In this document: positions 8,021 through 14,382 of the stretch, in pieces
How the letters are laid out: every line of letters starts with the position of its first letter
How positions within the stretch are numbered: position 1 is the first letter of the stretch
Assembly: GCA_026991215.1 (NCBI GenBank)
Contig: JALXBY010000242.1
Span: 1-15,778 of the forward strand
Direction of reading: 5' to 3'
Origin: Anaerolineales bacterium
GTDB lineage: Bacteria > Chloroflexota > Anaerolineae > Anaerolineales > DRMV01
Length of the DNA stretch: 15,778 nt
Translations under genes and position numbers: made by a program
Notes under the pieces: generated by a model
The model's input: the letters and a program-made list of their open reading frames with translations, nothing else
What the model was told of the DNA's origin: nothing
Database searches by the model: none

Positions 8021-9391
8021 CTTGCCCATACGGGTCAGTTCGGCCACCTGTTCGGCATTGGCGGCAGTGATGGGCACGCCGGGTCGCGGGTAGGGTGTGT
8101 TCGTTGCCGTTGGAGGTGTAAGTGGGGTTTGTGTACCAGATGCACTGAGTTGGGTCGCCGTTGGCAGTACAGACATTCCGGGGCTGTTTGGCTCCACCCT
8201 GGTGGTCGGTGATACCTGCTGGCTTCGTTTATTCTCGTTCACAAGGGGTGAAGATGTAGCCAAGAGGCCCCGCTGCGTTTCCACGTTTCCCCGTCCGGCC
8301 AACATCCCTATACCAGCCACTAAGAAAAACAACAAAAGGGCCAGGGACCCAAAGAGGGCCAGGAAAAAAGGCCGCCTGTCGCGCGAGCGCGCCGGCGCAT
8401 GACCAGAAGGCCACGCAGGGGCGGCTGCCGCAGGAGGCATCTCCTCTGTGGTTGCAGGCTCGATTTCCAGCGTCTCGGTTTCCCGGGCTGTGATGGTCGT
8501 GCCCCGCGTCACCTGCGGCGTTGCGACTTCTCTTTCAAGGGGGGATGTCTCCACATACGGCTTCAACAGCCGGGCCAGCTCCTCGCCATCCCAGGGCCGG
8601 GCTTCTGGGTCTTTGGCCAGCATCCGGGCAATCAGGTCGTCCAGCCATGCCGGTACTTCTGGCCGCAACTGCCGTACCCGCGTGCCCGGCCGCAGGTGTT
8701 TGTAGTGCCGCAACGTCAGGGCCTCGAAAAGCGTCACCCCCAGGCTGTAGACGTCCGATGCGGGCGGCAGATACCCGACCGTGGTCTCCTGTTCCGGACT
8801 CATGTACTCCGGCGTCCCCGGATGTCGTGGGGCCGTTTCCCCCAGGTCCGTCCGCTGTGTCAATCCATGGGGCTGCTGTACGATTCCCAGGTCGGCTACC
8901 TTGGCCCGGCCCTGGCCATCGTACAGGATGTTCGAGGGCTTGATATCCCGATGGACCAGTCCTGCCCGGTGCAGTGCTGCCAGTCCCAGGGCTACGTTAT
9001 AGGCCGTGGCCACGACGAAGTCCACCGGCAGTCCTTCCTGGCCTTGCTGTTGTGCTTCTTCAATTCGTGCCTTCAAAGAACCGCCCGGCATGTATTCGGT
9101 AACCAGGACCAACAAACCCCGTTCCGGTTCCTGCTCGAAGTCATACACCCGCACGATGTAAGGCACGTCCGCGAACCGAGCACCCAGCCGGGCTTCCAGT
9201 TGAAAACGTTGGGCCACCTTCTCCAACAGTCCTGTAGTGACCCGTTTGCCCTTGGTCAGGACCTTGAGGGCCCGGGGCGCATCCAGATGCAGGTGGATGG
9301 CCAGGTACACCTCGGCAAAGCCGCCCCGGCCCAACAGCCGCTCGATGCGGTATTTGCCAAAAAGCACCGTACCGGGTCGAAACCGAGCCAT
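7010..9391 (-). CDS. Transmembrane Ser/Thr protein kinase with WD40 ectodomain (kinase A, prematurely stopped)
   Basis: The product is 793 aa up to the TAG, or 1033 if read through. The kinase domain (about 12-280) has a glycine loop GRGGFAEV (21-28), ALK with K43, E66 in helix C, HRDIKPSN with D149, DLG in place of DFG (D167), GTPEYMSPEQ and DVYSLGVTLFEAL: all residues needed for activity are present. A Thr/Pro/Ala-rich juxtamembrane stretch leads to one transmembrane helix (341-366), a Ser/Thr/Pro-rich stalk, and WD40 blades from about 458. Eight blades precede the stop. Topology: kinase inside, propeller outside, a sensor layout. The start has GGAGG 7 nt upstream and matches kinase B residue for residue. 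It lies 40 bp after kinase B, so they are probably co-transcribed. Likely target: a Thr read by the FHA protein encoded downstream. The kinase call is very secure; ligand and target are unknown. Confidence 0.92.
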   Translation of the reverse strand: MARFRPGTVLFGKYRIERLLGRGGFAEVYLAIHLHLDAPRALKVLTKGKRVTTGLLEKVAQRFQLEARLGARFADVPYIVRVYDFEQEPERGLLVLVTEYMPGGSLKARIEEAQQQGQEGLPVDFVVATAYNVALGLAALHRAGLVHRDIKPSNILYDGQGRAKVADLGIVQQPHGLTQRTDLGETAPRHPGTPEYMSPEQETTVGYLPPASDVYSLGVTLFEALTLRHYKHLRPGTRVRQLRPEVPAWLDDLIARMLAKDPEARPWDGEELARLLKPYVETSPLEREVATPQVTRGTTITARETETLEIEPATTEEMPPAAAAPAWPSGHAPARSRDRRPFFLALFGSLALLLFFLVAGIGMLAGRGNVETQRGLLATSSPLVNENKRSQQVSPTTRVEPNSPGMSVLPTATQLSASGTQTPLTPPTATNTPYPRPGVPITAANAEQVAELTRMGKGALSQVVFSPDGTKIVAASGLGIYFYDATDLSLLDFWEMPAWVSDVAFSPDGTLLAAGLNDGTVRVWRVDDGTLVHTLQGHDNRGWVYSVAFSPDGEILAAGAWGGEIRLWRVSDGTLLRTLWGNGVWINIFAFSPDGKLLAAGDGGTVRIWRVSDGVWLYSLWGHTATVGAVAFSPDGKLAATGGWDRTVRIWRVKDGATLQVLQGHTDVVRSVAFSPDGEVLATGSYDRTVRLWRVQDGTLLHTLKGHKGLVRSVAFSPDGTWLASGSYDHSVRLWRVSDGTPVRVVKGIGGWLNSVAFSPDGGMLASGSWDQKVRLWRVTDGLLLRTLEGHSD
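8553..9391 (-). repeat. Duplicated kinase-domain DNA, copy 1 (partner 10756-11594)
   Basis: The two kinase domains align at a constant offset of 2203 bp with no gap over 839 bp. Within this, 9298-9382 is identical base for base to 11501-11585 (85 bp), and the stretch near 8553-8705 differs from its partner at only a few bases, including at codon third positions. Patchy near-identity between otherwise diverged copies fits gene conversion or a recent duplication. Confidence 0.8.
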
Positions 9392-9431
9392 CCGTGTGCC
9401 TCCGTAAGGTATGGCAAAAAATCAACATGCC

Positions 9432-11594
9432 TCAAGGGACGATGCCCCATAGCACTATTGTTCCATCATCCAACCCCGCGGCCAAAAGCCGCCCATCCGG
9501 TGAGAAGGTCACACTACGTACCCAGTCTGTATGGCCCTCCAGAATATGTAGCAACGTTCCATCCGGCACCCGCCATAAACGCACCGTGTTGTCCCCTGAT
9601 CCCGAGGCTAAAAGCGCGCCATCCGGGGAGAAGGCTGCACTGAACACTGGGCGCGTATGTCCTTTCAAGATATGTAGTGATGTTCCATCCACCCGCCACA
9701 ACCGTACCGTCCCATCCCACAGCCCCGAGGCCCAAAATTTCCCATTCGGGGAAAAGACCACGCTGAGTACCATGGCTGTATGCCCCGCCAGAGTGCGTAG
9801 CAGCGTCCCATCTGCTACCTTCCATAGGCGGACTGCACCATCTGATGCCCCTGAGGCCAAAAGCCTTCCATCTGGTGAGAAGTCTACGCTAAGTACTTCT
9901 GTATGCCCTTCCAGAGTGTGTAGCAGCGCTCCATCCGCAACTCGCGACAGCCGTACCGTCCCATCCCATGAGCCCGAGGCCAAAATCCCCCCTCCAGGCG
10001 AGAAATCTACGCTACTTACTCCGTATTTATGTTCTGCCACGGTACGCAGCAGGGTCCCATCGGCTACTCGCCACAAATGCACTGTCCCATCACTCAGCCC
10101 CGAAGCCAAAAGCCTCCCATCTGGCGAAAAAGCCACACTATTCACCCAGGCCGAGGTTTCCCAAAAAGCCCGTTGTTCCAGGGTCTGCACATCGTAGATG
10201 TACACGCCCAAAGACGACGCCACAGCCAACAACCGCCCATCAGGGGAAAAATCTACCTGGCTTACGGTGCCTTTGCCCCAGCGGGCCAGTTGGGTCACCT
10301 TTGCCGCGTTCTCTGGGGAGATGGATTCTGCAGGCATCGGGTAAGGCGTACCCATGAGCACCGGTCCGACAAAGGGCGTAGGCGTCGGGGCCAAAGAGGA
10401 TATTAGGGTAGACCCCCCTGGTATCGTTGCCGCCCCGGCCGTCTTGTCCGGCTGCAGGCGCCCTCTGGTCATTTGCACGGCTCCCCATCCCAGGGTTAAC
10501 AAGAGCGCGACCAGCAACCCCAAAAGGCCAACGAGCCACCCAACAGGCAAACCCCGCCCACGAGGTGTGGATGGGGTCCTGGGTCGGCTCCGCTTCTCAC
10601 GCGGTGGAGCCGTATCCTGTTTCTCGACGGGTGGCAAAACGGAGGCTGGCTGGGGCGCAGGTCTCACCGCTTCCGTAACCACCTGCGTGGCCTCTTCGTC
10701 TTCGCTCCAACGGGTCGAAAATGTCGGCGAGGTCTCCTCCGCTGATGCTGCTTCTACATACGGCTTCAACAGCCGGGCCAGCTCCTCGCCATCCCAGGGC
10801 CGGACTTCTGGGTCTTTGGCCAGCATCCGGGCAATCAGGTCGTCCAGCCATGTCGGTACTTCTGGCCGCAACTGCCGTACCCGCGTGCCCGACCGCAGGT
10901 GTTTGTATTGCCGTAATGTCAATGCCTCGAAAAGCGTCACCCCCAGGCTGTAGACGTCCGATGCGGGCGGCAGGTAGTCCCGGGTAGTGGCCTGCTCCGG
11001 GCTCATGTACTCCGGCGTCCCTGGATGGCGCGGGGCCTGCGGGCCCAATACTGTCCGCTGCGTCAGCCCATGCGGTACCTGCACCACTCCCAGGTCGGCG
11101 ATCTTCGCATTCCCCACCTCGTCATAGAGGATATTCGAGGGCTTTACATCCCGATGTACCAAGTCCGCTCGGTGCAGCGCGGCCAGCCCCAGGGCCGCAT
11201 GATACGCGGTCTGCACCACGAAGGCCACAGGCAGCCCAGGCAAACCTTCACGGCGGGCCTGGGCGATCCTGTCCTTCAACGAGCCACCAGGCAAATACTC
11301 CATCACCAGGCACAGCAGCCCCGCTTCCCGGTCCCATTCGAAGTCGTACACCCGCACGATGTGCGGCTCCTTCGCAAAGTGGGCGCCCAGCCGGGCTTCC
11401 AGATGGAAGCGCCGTGCCACTTTGTTCAACACCTCCGTCGTAACCCCACGCCCCTTGGTGAGCACCTTGAGGGCCCGGGGCGTATCCAAATGCAGGTGCG
11501 TGGCCAGGTACACCTCGGCAAAGCCGCCCCGGCCCAACAGCCGCTCGATGCGGTATTTGCCAAAAAGCACCGTACCGGGTCGAAAACGGGCCAT
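9432..11594 (-). CDS. Transmembrane Ser/Thr protein kinase with seven-blade WD40 ectodomain (kinase B)
   Basis: The product is 720 aa. I chose the ATG at 11594 because it matches the kinase A start and has GGAG 8 nt upstream; an in-frame start at 11744 would add 50 unrelated residues. The kinase domain (about 12-280) has GRGGFAEV, K43, E66, HRDVKPSN with D149, DLG at 167 and GTPEYMSPEQ: complete for catalysis, with the same DFG-to-DLG change as kinase A. A charged Pro-rich juxtamembrane stretch (281-348) leads to one helix (about 350-374), a Thr/Pro-rich stalk, and seven WD40 blades (about 443-720), one closed propeller. The juxtamembrane part and blades differ clearly from kinase A while the kinase domains are nearly alike, which suggests different inputs to a shared or overlapping target set. 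It is the first gene of the likely kinase transcript. The call is very secure; ligand and substrate are unknown. Confidence 0.94.
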   Translation of the reverse strand: MARFRPGTVLFGKYRIERLLGRGGFAEVYLATHLHLDTPRALKVLTKGRGVTTEVLNKVARRFHLEARLGAHFAKEPHIVRVYDFEWDREAGLLCLVMEYLPGGSLKDRIAQARREGLPGLPVAFVVQTAYHAALGLAALHRADLVHRDVKPSNILYDEVGNAKIADLGVVQVPHGLTQRTVLGPQAPRHPGTPEYMSPEQATTRDYLPPASDVYSLGVTLFEALTLRQYKHLRSGTRVRQLRPEVPTWLDDLIARMLAKDPEVRPWDGEELARLLKPYVEAASAEETSPTFSTRWSEDEEATQVVTEAVRPAPQPASVLPPVEKQDTAPPREKRSRPRTPSTPRGRGLPVGWLVGLLGLLVALLLTLGWGAVQMTRGRLQPDKTAGAATIPGGSTLISSLAPTPTPFVGPVLMGTPYPMPAESISPENAAKVTQLARWGKGTVSQVDFSPDGRLLAVASSLGVYIYDVQTLEQRAFWETSAWVNSVAFSPDGRLLASGLSDGTVHLWRVADGTLLRTVAEHKYGVSSVDFSPGGGILASGSWDGTVRLSRVADGALLHTLEGHTEVLSVDFSPDGRLLASGASDGAVRLWKVADGTLLRTLAGHTAMVLSVVFSPNGKFWASGLWDGTVRLWRVDGTSLHILKGHTRPVFSAAFSPDGALLASGSGDNTVRLWRVPDGTLLHILEGHTDWVRSVTFSPDGRLLAAGLDDGTIVLWGIVP
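9435..10268 (-). repeat. Seven-unit WD40 repeat array of kinase B
   Basis: Seven in-frame units of about 40 codons share FSPDG and (V)RLWRV elements. As in kinase A, the first unit is degenerate (VYIYD) and the last ends in LWGIVP. Seven is the usual number for one closed beta-propeller. Confidence 0.85.
10756..11594 (-). repeat. Duplicated kinase-domain DNA, copy 2 (partner 8553-9391)
   Basis: This is the kinase B copy of the duplicated kinase-domain DNA. The 85 bp at 11501-11585, coding for residues about 4-31 including the glycine loop, are identical to kinase A. The juxtamembrane, membrane and stalk segments outside the block do not align at DNA level by eye. Confidence 0.8.
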
Positions 11595-11926
11595 CCGTCT
11601 TGCTCCATCATCGCCTTCGTGTGTTCCCGAATTCGGCGACGCACATTTCATGCACGCATCAAAAGGATAAAATCCGATAAACATCGGAAAACGGATAAAT
11701 CGATCTCCCTGCGGCTTAACTTGGCTCTTTTGCCGGGAACTCAAGGCCTGTAGACGCTAAGAAAATAGAACCCAAAATTGTGTCCTCATTATAACCACGA
11801 CCCACAGGTCGCCGTGGTAACAATCTTGGGCGCAGTTCCATCACAGCCAAAACTGTTCTTGGGGTCTGCGTCCTTGCCCCCTGTAGTAGCCTTTTTGCTG
11901 GGAACCTACTTTATGCAAACTCCCGC
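11595..11926. other. Gene-free stretch between aminotransferase and kinase B
   Basis: These 332 bp hold the candidate promoter and dyad at 11788-11818 and a small hairpin at 11673-11688 (TCCGAT, loop, ATCGGA on the plus strand) that is followed on the minus strand by TTTT. The latter is too short to call a terminator. Several GGATAAA-like words occur nearby. I see no gene, tRNA or riboswitch that I can recognise. Confidence 0.5.
11788..11818 (-). promoter_or_regulatory. Candidate promoter for the kinase pair: perfect TATAAT abutting a dyad
   Basis: On the minus strand a perfect TATAAT (11788-11793) lies about 194 bp upstream of the kinase B ATG. Directly upstream, 11794-11818 can fold as two stacked arms, GTGGT/ACCAC and GACC/GGTC, around a TGTG loop with a 3-nt bulge. 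The dyad covers the spacer and the -35 place, where I see no consensus hexamer. That arrangement suits a regulator-dependent promoter. The hairpin could instead be the end of the aminotransferase transcript, but no T run follows it. Confidence 0.4.
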
Positions 11927-12748
11927 TCATATCCGCTCCGCCACCCGCAACACGTAGTCCAAATAGGCCTCGGCCAGGCGGCGAGTTAGAGGGCCGGGGC
12001 GTCCGTCCCCCACGGTCAACCCGTCGATTTGCACGATGGACACCAGGCCCCGGGAACTGCTGGTCAAGAAGGCTTCGTCGATTTGGGGAATTTCCGTCCA
12101 GGGGAGCATCCGGTAGACGACCGGAATTCCCAGTCTTTTGGCTACACGAAGGACGTAGTGGCGGGTCACTCCAGGGAGCACACCGCGGCCGGCCGTGTGC
12201 AGCCGCCCTTCCCGGACCCAGAAGAAGTTGCTGGTCATCCCCTCCCGCAGCCGGCCGCACGCGGCCAGCAGCACCTCGAAGTGGCCTTCCCGCTGCAACC
12301 GGGCCCGCAGCGCCTGGGTCTGGGCAATGAACGCGGTCCGCTTTTCCCAGGGCCGGGGACGGCGCAGCGGCACGGTCACCGTGGTCACCCCTTTCTGGTA
12401 CACCCAATCCGGCAGCACGGGCAGGGGTTCCACCAACACGTAACACCCCTGCCCCGGCACCATGACCAGACGCACCCGCGCTTCCTCGGCGGGGAAGCCA
12501 GCCAGCACCTGCCGCAGCGCAGCCCGCACCCGCTCCGGCGTGGGTTGCAGGTCCGGCGTAGGGTACAGCCGACGCAGGTGGCGGCGCAGCCCCAGCACCC
12601 GCCGTTTGCGGTCGAAGGTGCGGAAGGTGGTATACAGCCCCGCGGGCAGCAGCCGGGTGGCATCGTCCAGGGTCCGGGCCCCGGCCGGCCAGGGGATGGG
12701 GTCCAGGCGGGTTGCCGTCACCAACCAGAGCGCAGGGGGCACGGGCAT
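11927..12748 (-). CDS. Class IV (fold-type IV) PLP-dependent aminotransferase or lyase
   Basis: The product is 273 aa, a normal size for the D-amino-acid / branched-chain aminotransferase and aminodeoxychorismate lyase family. The C-terminal half carries the family signature LREGMTSNFFW (E169), which positions the PLP nitrogen and phosphate. K136, in RPWEKRTAF, is the best candidate for the Schiff-base lysine, at a reasonable distance before the signature. LTSSSRGLVSI near the C-terminus matches the late PLP-phosphate loop (usually 'T.T.rgi.pv'). I chose the ATG at 12748, with GGGGGAAG upstream, because it gives a family-like start 40 bp after the HAD gene; an earlier in-frame start at 12895 would overlap that gene. 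Substrate cannot be told from sequence: branched-chain, D-amino acid and aminodeoxychorismate activities are all possible. Probably co-transcribed with the HAD gene and hisE. Family secure. Confidence 0.85.
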   Translation of the reverse strand: MPVPPALWLVTATRLDPIPWPAGARTLDDATRLLPAGLYTTFRTFDRKRRVLGLRRHLRRLYPTPDLQPTPERVRAALRQVLAGFPAEEARVRLVMVPGQGCYVLVEPLPVLPDWVYQKGVTTVTVPLRRPRPWEKRTAFIAQTQALRARLQREGHFEVLLAACGRLREGMTSNFFWVREGRLHTAGRGVLPGVTRHYVLRVAKRLGIPVVYRMLPWTEIPQIDEAFLTSSSRGLVSIVQIDGLTVGDGRPGPLTRRLAEAYLDYVLRVAERI

Positions 12749-12788
12749 CCTCGCTTCCCCCAGGCTTGAAGATGGAAACCAAAGCGCA

Positions 12789-13955
12789 TCACGCGCCCGC
12801 AAGCAGTTCGGCCAGGGCCTCGTCCGGCGTGGCTGCCACGGGCAGGCCCAGTTCCCGCAGGCGTTGTTGCTTTTCGGCCGCGACAGCCACCCCACGGGGC
12901 CGAAGCCGCACCTCCAGGCCCAGGCGCTGCAAGTGCCCTGCCGCCCCGCGCGCGGCCTGCACGCCCACGGGTGTATCCTCCACCACCCAGACCTCCATCC
13001 GCCGAGGGAGCCACGCGGGAGGCGTCTCGTTCGCCATCAGGCAACGGAAGGCCGCGTCCAGTACCGCCTGCAGGGGCAGCGCATCCGGCGCCCAGGCCAG
13101 GAAAAGGGCAGCCAGCGCGTGGAACGGCGCGGGCTTCAGGTAGGCCTCATAGGGCAGTCCCCGGGCCGCGGCCCAAAAGGCCACGTGGCCCTGGCCCAGA
13201 AGGGGGACATCCGGCAGGCCCACCCGCGCCAGGGCGAGTTCTGCCTCGGGCGGGTAGCCCAGGCCCGCGGCTTCGGGCCGGCTGGGCCGGCGGGTGAACA
13301 CCACAAGGCGCCAGCGGCCCGCGCGCATCCCGGCCCGCAGCCGGGCCGCGGCCTGGCCAGAAAGCAAAGGCCGGTCTTCCTGGGCCAGCAGGGAAGGCGC
13401 GGGGAACCGGGGCGGCAGCCCATACGTCTGGGCGAACCCCTCGCTGCCCAGGGCGAAATGCTGGAACACCTGGGTAGTTGGCGCGCGGTAGACGTCCCGC
13501 GTGGCGGCCAGCAGCCCCTCGGCCCAGGGCGTCCGGGCCAGCCGGGGGAAGGGCGTGGCTTCCGGGGCCTCCTGCATGGCCAGAAAGAGGGCCCGGGCCG
13601 GTTCCTCATGGCGGGCGAAGTGGGGCGCGGCCTGGGTCACCAGGTCCCGAAAGGGCGGCGGCCACACCGTGGACCGCACGCGCGGGGCAGGGGCTTCCGG
13701 GAACAGGGCCGGCAGGTCCTCGGGCGGGTGATGCCGCAAAAAGGCCTCCGCTACCCAGGCCAGCATGAGGGGGACCATATCCCACTCGCTGGTCACCCCC
13801 CGGGCTTCGAAGGCCGCGATGTCCGCCTCGGTAGGGAAAGGGGCCCGCCAGCCCCAGGCCCGGTAGAACCAGGCCATGGTCTCGCGTATGGCGGCCCGGT
13901 AGCCCCGGGGTTCCACCAGCACGCCATCCAGGTCCAGCAAAAGCACCCGGTTCAT
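12789..13955 (-). CDS. HAD-superfamily hydrolase with large cap insertion
   Basis: The product is 388 aa. Motif I is LLLDLDGVLVEP, with nucleophile D8 and acid/base D10. Motif II is LVVFTRR (T221), motif III is the lysine in YLKPAPF (K274), and motif IV is VWVVEDTPVGVQAA (E326, D327). All four catalytic elements are present, so it should act as a phosphatase or related phosphotransferase. About 200 residues separate motifs I and II, more than in most small phosphatases, giving a large cap that would set substrate choice. The ATG overlaps the hisE stop (ATGA), and AGGAG lies 6 nt upstream inside hisE, so translation is coupled. Next to hisE a histidine-pathway role such as histidinol-phosphate phosphatase is thinkable, but nothing in the sequence proves it. 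Superfamily secure; substrate unknown. Confidence 0.85.
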   Translation of the reverse strand: MNRVLLLDLDGVLVEPRGYRAAIRETMAWFYRAWGWRAPFPTEADIAAFEARGVTSEWDMVPLMLAWVAEAFLRHHPPEDLPALFPEAPAPRVRSTVWPPPFRDLVTQAAPHFARHEEPARALFLAMQEAPEATPFPRLARTPWAEGLLAATRDVYRAPTTQVFQHFALGSEGFAQTYGLPPRFPAPSLLAQEDRPLLSGQAAARLRAGMRAGRWRLVVFTRRPSRPEAAGLGYPPEAELALARVGLPDVPLLGQGHVAFWAAARGLPYEAYLKPAPFHALAALFLAWAPDALPLQAVLDAAFRCLMANETPPAWLPRRMEVWVVEDTPVGVQAARGAAGHLQRLGLEVRLRPRGVAVAAEKQQRLRELGLPVAATPDEALAELLAGA

Positions 13956-14230
13956 CGCCGTCTCCTGCGCAGTTCCTGCGCGACCGCCTCCAGCGGGATG
14001 CCCCGGGCCACCAGGAGCACCAGGACGTGGTAGGTCAGGTCCGCGAGTTCCTCGACCAGGCGGGCCTCATCCTGGTACTGGGCGGCCAGGAGGACCTCAA
14101 TGGCTTCCTCCCCAATTTTCTTGAGGATTTGCGTCTGCCCCTGGGCCAGCAGGCGGGAAGTGTAAGACTCCGGTCGAGGGTGGGCCTTGCGTTCCTGCAG
14201 CACCGCGTAGAGTTCTTCAAGGATGGACAT
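13952..14230 (-). CDS. hisE: Phosphoribosyl-ATP pyrophosphatase
   Basis: The product is 92 aa, typical for stand-alone HisE. It hydrolyses phosphoribosyl-ATP to phosphoribosyl-AMP and pyrophosphate, the second step of histidine synthesis, in the cytosol. The all-alpha MazG-like fold is visible: an N-terminal ILEELYAVLQERK helix, then SYTSRLLAQG, KKIGEEAIEV (metal ligands E42 and E45) and ELADLTYHVLVLL (E61, D64), giving the ExxE...ExxD motif. A GGAGG site lies 6 nt before the ATG and sits in the palindrome CCTCCGGAGG. In many bacteria HisE is fused to HisI; here it is separate. It is followed by the HAD gene with a 4-bp overlap. No other his gene is in the window, so the pathway is scattered or lies elsewhere. 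Confidence 0.93.
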   Translation of the reverse strand: MSILEELYAVLQERKAHPRPESYTSRLLAQGQTQILKKIGEEAIEVLLAAQYQDEARLVEELADLTYHVLVLLVARGIPLEAVAQELRRRRR

Positions 14231-14236
14231 GCGCGC

Positions 14237-14246
14237 CCTCCGGAGG
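14237..14246 (-). promoter_or_regulatory. hisE ribosome site inside a 10-bp palindrome
   Basis: CCTCCGGAGG reads the same on both strands, and its GGAGG half is the hisE Shine-Dalgarno site, 6 nt before the ATG. With no loop bases it cannot form a tight hairpin on its own, so a regulatory role is weak. It does fix the hisE start. Confidence 0.5.
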
Positions 14247-14273
14247 AGGTATGGGGTTGGGGGGAGGTGATGA

Positions 14274-14379
14274 GCGGTTAGCGGTTAGCGGTTAGCGGTT
14301 AGCAGTTAGCCGACAGTGGTGCCGTCCGCCGACTGCCGACCGCGGACTGCGGACGGCTGACCGCGGCCCGCCGACCGCC
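14274..14379. repeat. Intergenic array of 7-bp repeats (two families)
   Basis: On the plus strand, GCGGTTA occurs four times in tandem (14274-14301), followed by GCAGTTA and GCCGACA, a 5-bp partial unit, and then eight looser units of the type GCCGAC(C/T) or GCGGAC(T/G) (14321-14376). All begin with GC and keep a 7-bp period. The second half also holds a 9-bp inverted pair, GCCGTCCGC at 14321-14329 and GCGGACGGC at 14349-14357, just after the nucleoside kinase stop, so it could fold and end that transcript. It resembles the heptameric short tandem repeats known between genes in some bacteria. Confidence 0.8.
14321..14357 (-). terminator. Possible hairpin terminator after the nucleoside kinase
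   Basis: Two 9-base arms (14321-14329 and 14349-14357) pair perfectly around a 19-base loop, 26 bp past the stop of the nucleoside kinase. No T run follows on the minus strand, so it is not a classical rho-independent terminator. It also lies inside the 7-bp repeat array, which may explain it without any function. Confidence 0.3.
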
Positions 14380-14382
14380 ACC

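Noticed and set aside
11673..11688. Small hairpin read as the aminotransferase terminator
   Set aside because: The stem is only 6 bp, AT-rich, about 240 bp past the stop and within the likely leader of kinase B. The four T bases after it are too few.
11841..12782. A 313-codon minus-strand frame overlapping the aminotransferase
   Set aside because: It is in another frame of the same gene. The real frame has the PLP-enzyme signature; this one is low-complexity and rich in Gly, Ala, Arg and Pro.
12462..14033. A 523-codon open frame on the plus strand
   Set aside because: It lies antisense to the HAD gene, and parts of hisE and the aminotransferase, all of which show clear family motifs. Its translation is rich in Arg, Gly and Pro with no domain, as expected for a shadow in GC-rich DNA.
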